A stretch of 64,000 nt of DNA from Scleromitrula shiraiana (GCA_028455995.1 JABELC010000002.1:3596001-3660000), one strand, 5' to 3'; shown: positions 35,410 to 47,738, counted from the first letter of the stretch. Made by a program: numbers and translations. The notes: generated by a model not told the origin, from the letters alone.

Positions 35410-37784
35410 TTTGAGTGTTGAATTTGTTTTATCTTCTTCGCTCATAGAAGCAACTACATTTGATGGATTTCATGCTCATTATATCTTTCAACTTGAGCGG
35501 GGAATTCAGACATTTGGATAAATTCATGGTGTCTTTATGTAACTATTAATCTACATTCATTTCCGAAATAAATAGTTGGTTTGGGCTGTCCTATATAATT
35601 AACATGATATGGAGGCTCCAAGACCTAGTGGTGAACTGACAGGATGGTACTGAATGACATGCAAATTTGTTTTGCTAGGCACTACGTAAATTCCATAATA
35701 TAATTCAAGCAACAACAGAATGGGGTAGGATACAATGAAAGAGACATTGTCAGAATCAACAACAGTGATCGGAAGAAAGCTTCCTTGGTACTTAGGTACT
35801 AAACACTCATCTCATCTATAGCAATGAACGATTCTTCGGACAAGCGGATTACCAAGATGTAAGATGGAGACCTCGCATCATAATGTTGTATACTACAACA
35901 ACCATCCCACTTGAAAGTCACAATATGAGCAGGCCGCCAAGCCGTGAGATGACTACCTCATATAAATTATAGCAATATTGTAAACAACAATAACCATCCC
36001 GTCTTTGAGTGAAAATCTCCAGCCGACTCATATCAACATCCGCCCATCCATTCAGCGATTCACCTATATGAAGTTACCAAATCCCACAACCCAAGCAAAT
36101 AAACAATAGCGACAACAATCCCACCCCCAATATCCAATGTCAAGCCATCTTCCATCGACATATATTCATCTCTCCATCTATCCATATTGCACAGCCCCGA
36201 GCAAATAAGGTTCTGCAAAGAAGCAACCCACAGTCCTCCCCACGTTCGATACCCTTTAATCCCACCCAAACCACTCCACACCCAATCGCAGAATCAAATC
36301 ACCGAGAACGAAACCCCATATCCAGCATAACATATAAACCAAACACATGAGATGACAAGGTTAGAAGGTCCAAAACCAACTTCATACACCATATTTCCGC
36401 CACGCCAAACCAGTATGGCAAAAGAAAAAGTAGGTCCCTGTAAATATAGATGCGTAATCTTATCCACGAAACAGAAAAGTCATATCCCATATATATAGAA
36501 TATCAATTGAACGACCCAGCTTCATAGCCCACACAAATAGCAGAAATCAATGCCGCCGCACCATCCCAATCTCTACGTACGTACGTACGTACGTATGTAC
36601 GTATCTACTCAACGCAAACCAAGCCGATCGACAATCATAAAGTCTATTCAGAGTGTAACTTACCGATCCATCCATCCATCCATCCACGATACCCCCACAA
36701 GCAGTGAGATGAGCGATTATGCAGTACACTGCAACTCTCCATTGTGTTACGAATATCGTGTACAGTGCTACTACAACTATATAAAACTTTCTCTCAACAA
36801 ACAAACATACAAATAAACAAACAAACAATGTGGGATTTCAAACCAGACACAGATTAGATCGGTATATAAATACATAAACACATACAAACATACAGCGATG
36901 AACCCCCCATCTTCATATTCAATTTCTTTCATTCCCAACTTGTGTAGACGAAATCTCAGGTTAAGATAACCAAGATAAACAAGATAGAATAATCCCATCA
37001 ACGCATATATAGATGTAGATATGGATAATTTATCTTATGTACTTGCGCGTAGCATACAGTACAATACAATACAATACAATACAATACAATACAATACAAT
37101 ACAATACAATACAATACAATACAATACAATACAATACAATACAATACAATACAATACAATACAGTACAGATAGCAGTATTTTCGCATCTCAAACAGCAGA
37201 ATTAAATAGTAGTTTATTCGACAATTGAAAAGTAGATTGATAGTTCTATGATATCAATGGATGGATGTGAAGATTACTTTGGAAGGTAAGATAATGGTTA
37301 TGAAATTGATCAATCAATCAATCAATCAATCAATCCACTAAGATTTATTCTTCCATAGAATGGTCCTATATATGATTTAAGAATTGAGTTGTGAATGAGA
37401 AACTCATGATATATATTATATATTTATTTTGGACGACATCATGAGCCTACCATCTGTCGTAACAGAAGAAAATGGACAGCAACAAGAAGAGAAAGTAGAT
37501 AGATATACTTGCGACGAGGGGCACAAGATAAGATGAAAAGCAAGAATACTCGAAAAAATCATTCAAAACACAAACAAGCATAACGCTGAAATAAATGGGT
37601 GATTTTCACTCGACGTTGTGTACAATTATATCACAAATCGTCCAAGTACGCAAACATCATAATGTATCTATCGATTAATCGATTTTCAAAGTAGCTTCCC
37701 TTCGCTTCCCTTCCCCAACTGACACTAATTGTCATTGCTCAAGCTCATTCATACCCATTCATTCATTCATTCATTCGAACCCTA
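35410..37784. other. Intergenic, rich in simple repeats
   Basis: No gene supported over 2.4 kb. It holds TACG repeats (36574-36603), CATC repeats (36665-36687), AAAC-type repeats (36793-36828), the ACAAT array listed separately, AATC repeats (37309-37334) and ATTC repeats (37756-37776). Open frames here (for example both strands at 36547-36828 and 37001-37228) are translations of repeats. The last part is the 3' flank of the calcineurin gene. Confidence 0.5.
37061..37160. repeat. Pentanucleotide microsatellite (ACAAT)20
   Basis: Twenty perfect tandem copies of ACAAT, flanked by one degenerate unit (ACAGT) on each side. Because the unit is 5 bp, all frames stay open and yield spurious periodic peptides on both strands. 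Likely highly length-variable. Confidence 0.95.
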
Positions 37785-39720
37785 TTATTTCTTGCGATCA
37801 CTACGCAAAGAAAAAAAAAAGAAAATACATGTCAGCAAGGGACGAAATCGAAGATAGAATCGAACGCCCAGCTAAAGGTATATGCTGCATAAATTACTTA
37901 CGTGCTAAGCCTTCGGGAAAGCAATTGCAACCCCTTATCATTATCCGCCTCTCTCTTGGCTCTCTCTAGTGCTTGTTCTCGTCCCTCTTCCGTTTGTCTT
38001 GTAACTTCTTCATGACTAGGGGGAAGTCGTTCGTTTTGTAAATCAACCTTTCTTGCATCCTCGAAACTGCTGATTGCATTCTTAATACCCTCTGCTCCAA
38101 GCATCAAAGTACCAGCTGGTAGTCTACCGCCAGAAGCGGTCTTAAGTTCAGTAACTCTCTCGGACTCTTCACGTAACACTTGGAACACTCGTGAAAGACG
38201 GCCGATAGCAAGAATCTTGTTCTTGATGGCACGTCTCTTGTACTCAATAGATTCCGGATCTAATGGAGTGGTCATAGGTGGTGATATAGGACCTGGGGAA
38301 GTGCTTGATGGTGTTTGATCTTCCTTTAGCTCATCCTCTGAGCATGTACTCAAGATCGCGATAAGCATATCAGTGATCTTCTCTCCAACGAATGGTAAAG
38401 ACCAGGTGAAAACGTCCATAAAGTTTGGTAACCAATATGGATGAGGAGTACAGTTGAATTGCCTAATGTTCATGACATTGTTCTCATACTTCAATACGGC
38501 CGCCTTGTTGTTGTACACATCAAGGTAGTTAGGTGCCGAGAAAATGGTCATAACACTAGGGAATCCAGTTGTTCGAGTCTTGCGGTACATACGATATCCA
38601 GCATCTTGTGCCTCGTGGGCTCGAATAATGGAAAGAAGGTTGTTTTTCTCCAAGAAATTGCATGCAGCAGGGTATGAAAAGAAGTATGAACATCCTCGAA
38701 CATGGTTGTGGATAAAGAATTCAGATGTCTTCTCTTGACCAAACTCCTCAAGCGGATCTGCCCATAGAATATCGCACATCAAACCATGAGTAGGTGGTTC
38801 GCGGAATCGATCGATCTATACGAACATGTCAACAACGTTTCGTGTTTGAAGTCGTGGACAAGAATACTTACGCTCTTGAGATCATCTAAAGTGTGTAGCT
38901 CAGGACTTAACCCACCATGGATACACAAGAATTGTTTGTTCATAACCGCAGCCAAAGGCAATGCGCAGAATGAATCCATGCACGCCTCGTATATCTTTTC
39001 AGAATACTTATGTTTACACTCGAGTTTGAATGTAAAGTAATCTGTCAAATGTCTACACTCATGGTTTCCTCGAAGTAACCATAAACTGTTTGGATACCAG
39101 ATCTTCAAAGACCACAAATATAGTACACACTCAATACTGAAATAGCCTCGGTCGACATAATCTCCCAAAAAGAGGTATCTGGTCTCAGAAGGATCTCCGC
39201 CAACTTCGAAAAGCTTCATTAAGTCGTAATATTGTCCATGAACATCGCCACACACAGTGATTGGTGCATCCATCTCCAAAAGATTCGGTTCTTGTTTCAA
39301 CACCTTGGTACCCTCTTCGATAATGAATAGAGCTTGTTCCTCTGTTAATCGACCTTCTCTGTAGAAGTGTTGCTTCAAGAATTGTAAATTTGGCTTGGTA
39401 GGGTCTTGAGGGGAGAAGAATTGCTGATCCGTTGGAGGCTGCATCGCTGGTGCTTGCACATCTATAGAAGTGCATCGTTAATATTATCATCTTAAGCATC
39501 TTGCATGAAAGTGGTAATAGGGGAAATTAATACCTTTGCAGACTCTTTCCATTGTGCTCACTTGACTTCCATCTTCCATAGTATGCAGAGTGAAATCAAT
39601 CTCTGGCACAGGTTTCTTGTGGTGTATCGCTCTTAATGCATTATCAACTTGGATTCTATTCTCGATTCCAGCTGGCGCAAGTGGGGTCAGCGGGGTCTTT
39701 GGCTGGTCCTCGCCGTCCAT
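37785..39720 (-). CDS. cnaA: Calcineurin catalytic subunit A (PP2B phosphatase)
   Basis: Four exons on the minus strand: 39720-39534, 39461-38872, 38815-37902 and 37800-37785, giving 568 residues. Metal-binding phosphatase motifs are all present: GDVHGQ (~134), GDYVDRG (~162), RGNHE (~193), CIHGGLSPEL and SAPNYLDVYNN. The C-terminal part carries the B-subunit helix, the calmodulin-binding segment (KNKILAIGRLSRVFQVLREE) and the autoinhibitory region (GAEGIKNAISSFEDAR). Calcineurin is the Ca2+/calmodulin-activated Ser/Thr phosphatase that dephosphorylates Crz1-type factors and is the target of FK506 and cyclosporin A; it controls stress response, growth and virulence in fungi. The last exon is only 16 nt and supplies TDRKK and the stop after a 101 nt intron. 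Reading through the intron would give nearly the same protein, ending LSRRLST. Confidence 0.96.
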
Positions 39721-41290
39721 GATCGGAGATTGTGCAAAGAATGGATAGATATCTTAGTCGTTTGCGCCTCTGGTTTCACCAAAGATTTAATATCCTCGAG
39801 ATGAATTTTGAGCTAAATCTGCGAGCTCAGCTTGTTGGTGGCGGGAAATCGTTGAAGAAAAGGGGAGTCTCTGCAACAACAAAGACGAGGGACCCTGACA
39901 GTAAGGACAAAATATTTCGTGAAGAATTATCAGCTCCGTGAGTAGATTAAATTATTCCAATCAATAGATTCCCAAGATTATGTTAGTGTAATTTGAGAAA
40001 GAAGAGTGAAAAAAGATTTTTGAGGTTTGTATCAGTATATTCGTTGGTAGAATAAAAGGCTGACGGAACAAATCAAAAAAATAATTACTTGAATGTTGAG
40101 TGAGATAACTCGTACTAGATGTGTTTCCAAAGGTTGAGATGAAGTTACAGTTACAATGAACTTCTGAAGATGTTTAAGTTTGAAGGCGGTAAGGTAAGTT
40201 AATAATCCCAAGGAAGGAAAGTTGGAATTTAAAAAGCATATACAGTTTTAGTTCAATTGGGGGGTGGGGTGGGGAGGAGGTGAGTTGGACTTTGAATTTG
40301 GACTTTGAATTGCATTTTGAATTGCACTTTGAATTTGAAGGACTAAACTCTAAATGGGTATTACTCAAGTGTAATTTTACCTAGGTACAAAGGTACGAAG
40401 GTACAAAAGTACCGGTAGGTCTTTTAATAGTATGGGTGGGTGGGTGGTGGAGTGGAGTTTCTAATTGAATGAATTTTGAGCCTCGACCGAATAAAATAAG
40501 GGGAGAGAGAGAGAGATATTAGGAACTTATTATATTAGAATAGAACTAGAGGGCACAAAGGGCACAGAGGGCACAGAGTGTAAGGGTAAGGGTAATGGTA
40601 ATGGTAATGGTACTAAGGGTAATGGTAATGGTAATGGTAATGGTACTAAGGGTAATGGTAATGGTAATGGTAATGGTAATAAGGGTAAGGTAAAAAGATT
40701 GGAAGATTCGTTACTCTCCAGGGCTGGAAGATTTTGGGATTCAAATATCCATATCCATCTATATCCATATCTAACTAGAAAACTCCGTCTTTGTTGTACA
40801 GCTAATCCAGCCGGTATGTACTATACTGTACCGATCCCTACAATTACCATATTACCATAACCCGGGCATAGGTTTTTAAAGAGCAAATGCAAAATCCAAT
40901 AGAACTACCATCTTATCCAATCCCATCCTATCCCATCTTAGATCATTCAAATTCAAATCCCTTCATTCAAAGTATTTATCTCAAAGTTAATTAACTAACT
41001 ACACCAAACTAGACCAAGCTACATCCAACTACACCATACTACACTACACTACACTACACTACACCACATCTACTTATTCAAGACCTTGCAAATCTCAAAG
41101 ATTCGAAAAGAGTCAATTGTTTCATAATTATTTAATTTAATTGGTCTATTAATCATTAATCTATTTACTTCAAGAGGAGGTCAACTTTTTCAAGACATTT
41201 ATACGGAGGTATTGGTCATAGCTTCCATCTACTTAGAGCTTCCATCTAGTTAGAGCTCCATCCATCCACATCACCATCTAATCAACAACC
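39721..41290. other. Intergenic with minisatellite-like repeats
   Basis: No gene seen. 40240-40340 has GGGGTGG runs and a TTTGAATT-type repeat; 40380-40420 has GGTAC-type repeats; 40551-40578 has GGGCACARA units; the GGTAAT array is listed separately; 41035-41063 has ACACT/ACTAC units. The end is the 5' region of the next gene. Confidence 0.5.
40580..40690. repeat. Minisatellite of GGTAAT / GGTACTAAG units
   Basis: About 110 bp built of GGTAAT hexamers in blocks of 3-5 separated by GGTACTAAG or AAG. It superficially resembles GGGTAA telomere-like DNA but the unit is not the fungal TTAGGG and it lies inside a gene-dense region. Confidence 0.8.
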
Positions 41291-41880
41291 ATGAACGATA
41301 ACCGTTGAGTTCCCCGTACTACTTTTCAATATAACTTTTAGAACTAACACTCTGTGAAGGTACTCATCCTCTTTTGGCCCAGGTTCCCCTAACCGTATCG
41401 CCATTCGTTTCTCTTCCTACTGCAACTACTCTTCCATATACATATAAGACTCTACCATCAACTTTACCCCCTTCATCTACAGCAGCTTCAGCCTCATCCG
41501 CTGACGAAAAACCGAAGTATGTTGTATCATCCTCAGGACATGCAGCACACCCAGAAGAAATAAGCGCATCATGCAAGGAATTACTGGCATACATACAAAA
41601 AACCCAAGATGATGCAGATAGAGAATTAAAGGAATGGGAAGACAAAATAGCTGCGAGAGAGTTGGCTGAGAAACGTAGAGTGGCACCAGGTTGGTTGGAT
41701 AGTGATGCGAGGATATTGGAACCAGAGAAGAAAACATCTGGACCTGCGGGAAATATTATGGATGCAGATGTATCAGGTAGTGATGCACCCCGTTTAGCCC
41801 AAACTCCTACGGCTATTCCAAGTCGAGAGGGTGATGAACTTGATAGAGCATTTGGTGGAATGGATTTGAACAATCAATAG
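41291..41880 (+). CDS. Conserved fungal protein of unknown function
   Basis: Exon 1 is only 13 nt (41291-41303, MNDN and one base); the intron 41304-41359 starts GTTGAG and ends GAAG; exon 2 runs 41360-41880. The product is 177 residues. The N-terminal half is Ser/Thr/Ala/Pro-rich and probably disordered. Residues ~75-115 form a charged helix (KELLAYIQKTQDDADRELKE) followed by the most conserved-looking part (ELAEKRRVAPGWLDSD) and a C-terminal motif DELDRAFGGMDL. I recall fungal proteins with the RRVAPGWLD and ELDRAFGG motifs but not their function. The start was chosen because exon 2 has no ATG in frame and the short exon restores one with correct phase; this first exon is less certain than the rest. 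Confidence 0.7.
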
Positions 41881-42129
41881 CAATCAGAAATCTCACATCA
41901 GGAATCCATTTTATCTATATGCACCTACGAGATGACTGGTTACAATAATTTTTTTGAATCTGTTATTATGGTATAAATTGAAGCCGCCTAAATAACCTCT
42001 CATCTTAACTAGGAGGCATCATGGAGCTTTCAACCCATCAATTTATACCTTAGTATTAAGGCACCAACTACCGCATATTGATGAAATCAAGCTCAAATTC
42101 TCTAACTTTTTTTCATTGCTTCGACCATA

Positions 42130-44079
42130 ATGCCTCCGCGAATACCCAGGGTCTCAGTAGGGTGGACAAGATCTCTTCGAACGCCGAATAAGTTGAAGAA
42201 CCAGCATATCTGCCCAATATGTTCAGTATCTCAGTCCTCACAGCGTCCGCGAAGTAATACCCAACGCAAATCGATACCCATCCAAATTCCAGTCCAGAAA
42301 CGATGTTCTTCTTCCAACCAAGAAGGGAAGTTCACAAACGATGCGAAATTGGACAGGAATGCTTTACGTAATGCGCTGCTCGAGTTACAGAAAAACGCTC
42401 CAAATTATGTGAATATTTCCAGATTACGACTTGCATTGCGGGGTCTGGAACAACCTGAAGGCGAGGAAACAATCAGAATTGCGATACTAGGACTTGCAGA
42501 TGGAGGTGCCTCGCTCAAACGAGCAAGGGAGTTGCTAAGGCTTATCTTGGCAGATCCATTGAAGGAGGAGGAAGAATGGGAACGGAGCTTAATACACAAC
42601 GATAATAGTATGGGTAGGCCATTATTGGTCAGAGTGGGACATAATGAAAGCGAAGGCCTGGAACAAAGCGGCCGGTTAATGCACGAGCTGAATGTCTCTT
42701 CTCCCATGTTCAATGGACACAAATTGGAGATTTTGGTCCTGGAAATGGTTTCTCCCATGGAAGGGGTTGCTCAAAGTTTTGAAGAAAACGTTTTGGTTCC
42801 TACGATGGAGATACCAACCTCTAGTACTGGTCGATATACACCTGTTACAACCCCCGTACATAAAGCTTTTATTCTTGGGCAAGGTGTTATGGGAGCAGCC
42901 TCCTTACTTTCCCATCCTGTGGATGTGAACCGGGATGTAGTAGGAAGTGCTGTTAATCTTCGAATTTCTGATGTCGAGCCGCTCCCCATACAAGTTGTTG
43001 ATATTGCTGCTGGTACCGAAGCTTTACTCACGTTTCGTGAGAGTGTTAATAACGCTATGAGCTACGAAAATCAATGGTTCTCAAGCGGCATTCCTTCAAT
43101 TGTTGACTGGATGAAATCCGGCATATCAACTAGTCAAAACACAGTCAAGCCACCACTTCTTAATTTAATAACTTCTATAATACAAAACGCAGACAAGAAT
43201 CTTGACGCAGAGCGTGCTCGCCAACTCTCTCGACTTTTGTCTAATACGATAACCACAACCCAAATCGACTCTTTACGCCGCGAACTATCCACCTGGTCTG
43301 AACGTGCGCATACCGAATTACGTGATCAGCTGGATGTAGCATTTGGGGGTCAAAAGTGGCGCAAGTTAGGATGGTGGAAACTCTTTTGGCGTGTTGATGA
43401 TGTTTCTATGATGACTTCAGACATGTTGAGTCGAAGATTCCTGATAGAAGCCGAGAAAGAAATTATATTTCTGGCTGGACGAATCGAACAAGCTGGTGTA
43501 TACAACAATCTACCTCTCTTACCTATGCAGCAAAGAGATGCTCAAGATTGGGCTTACAAACCAGTCGAAGCACCAATTCCGGAAGGAGTACCAGAACCTC
43601 AACTCCGAGATCTAGTTCCTGTAGAGGAGGAGGAGGAGGAGGTCAGCTTCAAGCCACAACCGTGGCCTTTACATATTCCTGTCACTCGTTCATATCTATC
43701 TACGACTACCGTCCCGGCTCTTCAAGCTTTAGCTCAAAAGCTTGTTCTCCAAACTCTTAGCACATCAACTGTCAGTTCTGCACTTGCGGGTCTCATCTAC
43801 GTCAGTAGTTTATCAACAACAATGTACGAAGCCGGAGCAGTAGCAGCCCTTGGAATAGTATGGAGTATGAGAAGGATGCAAAACAAATGGGAGACGGCAC
43901 GAAAATATTGGGAGGGAGAAGTTAGAGAGGAGGGTAGAAAAGCTGTTAGAAGTATTGATACCATAGTTGGGGATAACTTGAACCAAGCGGAAAAGGGAAA
44001 GGGTTTAGATCCTATTATTGAGCAAGATCTAGAGAAAGCTAGAGCGGTTATTAGATCTGCGGATTCCATCATACGTTAG
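42130..44079 (+). CDS. Mmc1-like fungal mitochondrial protein
   Basis: The single exon encodes 649 residues. The N-terminus is basic with Ser/Arg and no acid (MPPRIPRVSVGWTRSLRTPN), a likely mitochondrial targeting sequence, and carries a CPIC pair at ~28-31. A predicted helical region (ALRNALLELQKNAPNYVNIS) and the fungal-type LRGLEQPEGEETIRIAILGL follow. Near the C-terminus comes a hydrophobic segment around residues 555-580 (STTMYEAGAVAALGIVWSMR), then a charged helix (NKWETARKYWEGEVREEGRK). This layout matches fungal proteins annotated with the Mmc1 C-terminal domain, described as mitochondrial proteins distantly related to dynamins but lacking GTPase motifs. I do see no P-loop. Assignment is from memory of the family, without alignment. 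The gene is intact and starts only ~250 bp after the previous stop, in the same direction. Confidence 0.65.
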   Translation: MPPRIPRVSVGWTRSLRTPNKLKNQHICPICSVSQSSQRPRSNTQRKSIPIQIPVQKRCSSSNQEGKFTNDAKLDRNALRNALLELQKNAPNYVNISRLRLALRGLEQPEGEETIRIAILGLADGGASLKRARELLRLILADPLKEEEEWERSLIHNDNSMGRPLLVRVGHNESEGLEQSGRLMHELNVSSPMFNGHKLEILVLEMVSPMEGVAQSFEENVLVPTMEIPTSSTGRYTPVTTPVHKAFILGQGVMGAASLLSHPVDVNRDVVGSAVNLRISDVEPLPIQVVDIAAGTEALLTFRESVNNAMSYENQWFSSGIPSIVDWMKSGISTSQNTVKPPLLNLITSIIQNADKNLDAERARQLSRLLSNTITTTQIDSLRRELSTWSERAHTELRDQLDVAFGGQKWRKLGWWKLFWRVDDVSMMTSDMLSRRFLIEAEKEIIFLAGRIEQAGVYNNLPLLPMQQRDAQDWAYKPVEAPIPEGVPEPQLRDLVPVEEEEEEVSFKPQPWPLHIPVTRSYLSTTTVPALQALAQKLVLQTLSTSTVSSALAGLIYVSSLSTTMYEAGAVAALGIVWSMRRMQNKWETARKYWEGEVREEGRKAVRSIDTIVGDNLNQAEKGKGLDPIIEQDLEKARAVIRSADSIIR

Positions 44080-44593
44080 TAGTAACGAATAATGAGGATG
44101 GATGTAGAATTATATTGTATTATAAACCCAACACTCAACCATCTTTTATCCACATAAATGCTCTTTTTGTATGTGTCCACCCAATATTTCATAGAAGCTA
44201 AGCTGCAAAAATAAAATTTTTCTGGACAAGATGTCAATGTCTTGGGATGCTTGTGTGAATAGAATAAATAAATCATCCGTATAAAATCACATGTTAACGT
44301 CATGGATCGTGCGATAAAATCATCCTTACTTTATAGCCTCAGGCATTAATGCTTATAACCAACAATTTTAGTGCATTTTCTTCCGAATGCGATCATCAAC
44401 CTTGAAGCTCTCAGCCTTTCGAACATTTGAAGTTTTGCGACAACAAAGTTCACATTTGGATAACTCAATCTCAATCGTTCAATCATTCGTAACTATTTCC
44501 AATATTCAGCTACCTAGGTATTTTACCTGTAGCAAACCAAACTATTTCTTTTGTTAAAAGATTTCATCTAATGTATAATAGATCTAGCACAAC
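44080..44593. other. Intergenic spacer
   Basis: 3' flank of the Mmc1-like gene and 5' region of the WW-domain gene. An open frame on the minus strand (44076-44303) is not protein-like. Nothing else was seen. Confidence 0.4.
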
Positions 44594-45478
44594 ATGTCTA
44601 CATCGGAAGCAAATTCCATAGATGATGGGAAGACGCAGATACCAAATTCAACGAATTCTGATAATGGGGAGTCGACAAAAAATAATACAGAATTGGGGGA
44701 CTCGAAATCAATTGCTAAATCAGCGGATCCTGAGATTCCCAACGATGGTGTGGCAAAAAGCGATTCACTAGCAGTAAAAGAACCTGAACTCACCACTTCT
44801 AATAACGATGAGAATGAAGTGAGCGAGCCTTCAGATAAAAACGGCACAGAATACGCTCCGCCTCTACCAGAAGAAGCACTTCCACCTCTTCCAGACGAAC
44901 AACCTCCAACTATTGCGGAAGATGATGGCTGGGCGCCTGTATGGGATGAAACACATCAAGCATTTTACTTCTACAACCGCTTCACAGGAGCCACTCAATG
45001 GGACAATCCTCGGGTCCCCGAACCATCTCAACCCGGCCCCCCAGGCGTACCATCCGCAGAAGTCCCTACTACAAACAGTGAAAGCAATGCAGCCCCTCGT
45101 CCTGCCGGAGGTTACGATCCCGCCATCCATGGAGATTATGACCCCAATGCCTGGTATGCACAATCACCTGCCGCCGATGAACCTGCCACCGGACCCATAG
45201 ATGCAGCAAGTGCATATGCGGCCACGGGAGCATTTAATCGATTTACGGGACGATGGCAAGCGGCGGAATTGAATCCGGATAATTTCAATGATGATAATAA
45301 GAGCAAGAGACAAATGAACGCTTTCTTTGATGTGGATGCTGCGGCTAATAATCATGATGGGAGGAGTTTGAAGGAGGAGAGGAGTGGCAAGAAATTATCG
45401 AAGGCGGAATTGAAACAATTTAAGGAGAAGAGAAAACAGAAAAAGGAAGAGAAACGTAGAGCTTGGTTGAGGGATTGA
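44594..45478 (+). CDS. WW-domain protein
   Basis: Single exon, 294 residues. Residues 1-100 are acidic and Ser/Asn-rich, then a Pro-rich stretch (YAPPLPEEALPPLPDEQPPT). One WW domain lies at ~110-142: GWAPVWDETHQAFYFYNRFT then GATQWDNPRVP, with both signature Trp residues and the C-terminal Pro. WW domains bind Pro-rich ligands. The C-terminal ~40 residues are a very basic helix (SKAELKQFKEKRKQKKEEKR), which could be a nuclear signal or RNA/protein-binding segment. The combination resembles fungal WW proteins linked to mRNA processing, but no specific function can be given. Confidence 0.85.
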   Translation: MSTSEANSIDDGKTQIPNSTNSDNGESTKNNTELGDSKSIAKSADPEIPNDGVAKSDSLAVKEPELTTSNNDENEVSEPSDKNGTEYAPPLPEEALPPLPDEQPPTIAEDDGWAPVWDETHQAFYFYNRFTGATQWDNPRVPEPSQPGPPGVPSAEVPTTNSESNAAPRPAGGYDPAIHGDYDPNAWYAQSPAADEPATGPIDAASAYAATGAFNRFTGRWQAAELNPDNFNDDNKSKRQMNAFFDVDAAANNHDGRSLKEERSGKKLSKAELKQFKEKRKQKKEEKRRAWLRD

Positions 45479-47309
45479 GATGGTATACTGTGGTATGAAT
45501 GTGATTTTGATTAACCATAGCGTTTTGAACATGGATTTTGGCGTTGTATAAAGAGGGGTAGGTTGGATGGATGGATGGATGGATGGATGGATGGAGAATG
45601 GAGTTTGGTATGGTTGGATTGGATTGGAATTGGATTGGATTTGGAACTATCTTGCTCTTTTGGGCAAGTAACAAATTACAAGTGAGGAATAGAATATTCC
45701 CATCCCAAACTTAAACTTCAAACAATTTCGAATTTCGAATTTCAAATTTCGGATTTCGAATTTGTATTTCGATGTAGATAAAACCGATGAATGGATTCAC
45801 AAAATAAAGATTTAATCATTCCATCACTTCTTCTCTAGAATCTTCATATCGTTTTTCTTGCAATATTTACTGTATGTATGTATGTATGTATGTATGTATG
45901 TATGTATGTATGTATTATATCCCGGTCGATTGCGGTATCGGCTCGTCTTGTAATCTATAGATGCGAGAATAGGCTACACTAGAACATTAATATCAGCACC
46001 TTGTTCGACTCGGATGGCTACCCGTTCGAGTGTGATGATACCCTCCCTACTTGCAGCCAGCCAGCCAGCCGAGTCGGGTCGGGTCGGGCCACCGTAGAAT
46101 ATGGTGTTTGGAGCCGGGAATTAGATGGAGATGGCGATGGCGATGGGGATGGAGATGGGGATGGGGATATAATACTGGCATAGAAATAAGACTGGTATGA
46201 TAGGATAGGATAGGATATAATGTGATATAATATGATATAAGATATATTGATCAATCCATCAATGCAATAACAGCGTACATGATTCTTCCGGACATTGATA
46301 TCATCCCAATTACCTCCAGTCCTCTAATGAGACCCCTAGAATACCGTCGAATTGTCCTCTCTAAGCTGTCTGCCATCTGTCGTTCGTGGCTGTTGGAATA
46401 TAGTGGGATTTTACTACTTTCTCTATGTTATTGTTATTGCTATTGCTATTGCCAAGCTCGTGGATAAATACCAGTATCATGATAAAGCTATGGAAGTGAA
46501 TACATACATACATACATACATACATACATACATACATACATACATACATGTAAGTAAGTAAGATATCAGGAGATAAGAAAATCCATGTATCACTCACCCT
46601 ACTGGTGGATGGGCGGTGAATTCATTCAATCTTTGAATCTTACTGCATATCATATCATATCATATCATATCATATCATAACATAACATATCATATCATAC
46701 CATATCATACCCCGCAGATTCCCTGCCATCTCCTCTCTCGACATTCAGGGGAGTACTGTAATGTAAATAAAGATGCAATCTAAACGGAAAAAAGAATGGG
46801 GCAGGTAAAACCGCCTTTTCTTGGAAAGCGAAGCTTCTTGTTCATGTAGTGGGAGGGATTGGTATTGAAAGATAAGAATATGAATCAGATAAACCAACCA
46901 TTAGATCTAACCAGCAAGGAAAATAGTCGATCAATACCCTATCCATGCGGATGAACAAACTGCGCACAGCGAGTGAGGAAAGAAAAGGATGAAAATTCCA
47001 AATATGGTCCTTGTATCCCTTTTATTCCTTCTCCGGAGCTTGGATCTAGATGGTATCAGTTTCTGCACGCCTATCGCAGCCGGCTACTCCCTTCCATCCA
47101 TCCATCCATCCATCCATCCATCCATGTAAACGTTATCTAAACCATATCCGAAGATAGTCTCCGTGGGCACTGCATCCAATGCATAAGTAGACCAGGTACA
47201 CTATACCCGGAGAGTTACACCGCACGAGGTAGAACCGCGGAGACGAGAAACGGTTGGTTGCTGAGAGGTGCATGTATGTTTGGTATCCGGTACATGGTCT
47301 ATCTATCTA

Positions 47310-47340
<31 letters not shown>

Positions 47341-47738
47341 CTGATAGCGCTTCTTCCATCCTGTCCTGTTCAGTATCACTAGAATCTGAACGGACTGCCC
47401 TACGCCAGACCTGCGGATAATATCGATTGAATATGCAGGTGCGATGGTATGGATTGGATAAATTCTGTATCCCGGGCTAGATATAATGTATGCGGACGCA
47501 AGAGGCAGAAGAGAAGAGAAGAGAAGAGAAGAGAAGAGAAAAAAAATCAAGAGGAGAAGAAGGGATTGAAAAGTTGCAATGGGATTGAGGGGTTAGGGGA
47601 TATATATATTCTTGATCCACCATAGGTAATATAAACTATTTGTTCTATTGCACCATTTTTCCTTTTACTTCGTCATTGATTTATCATCGTTTTGGTTTTT
47701 ATTATTCATATATACATATATACATATATACATATAGT
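45479..47738. other. Microsatellite-dense intergenic region
   Basis: No gene over 2.3 kb. Arrays seen: GGAT (45564-45595), ATTTCGA-type (45724-45766), TATG (45872-45914), GATGGN (46126-46170), TAGGA and GATATAAT runs (46198-46246), CATA (46500-46550) followed by TAAG, CATAT (46645-46711), CATC (47092-47126), CTAT/CTGT (47297-47341) and AGAGA-type (47508-47542). Open frames here are translations of these repeats. The end is the promoter and 5' UTR of the transporter gene. Confidence 0.6.

Noticed and set aside
37001..37228. Periodic peptides (YCIVL and NTIQY repeats)
   Set aside because: Translations of the ACAAT microsatellite.
40580..40690. Telomere-like GGGTAA repeats
   Set aside because: The unit is GGTAAT with interruptions, not TTAGGG, and it is internal in a gene-dense region; a simple minisatellite is sufficient.
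41364..41873. 169-codon antisense frame over the conserved unknown gene
   Set aside because: The plus strand has conserved-looking motifs and a spliced start; the minus frame does not.
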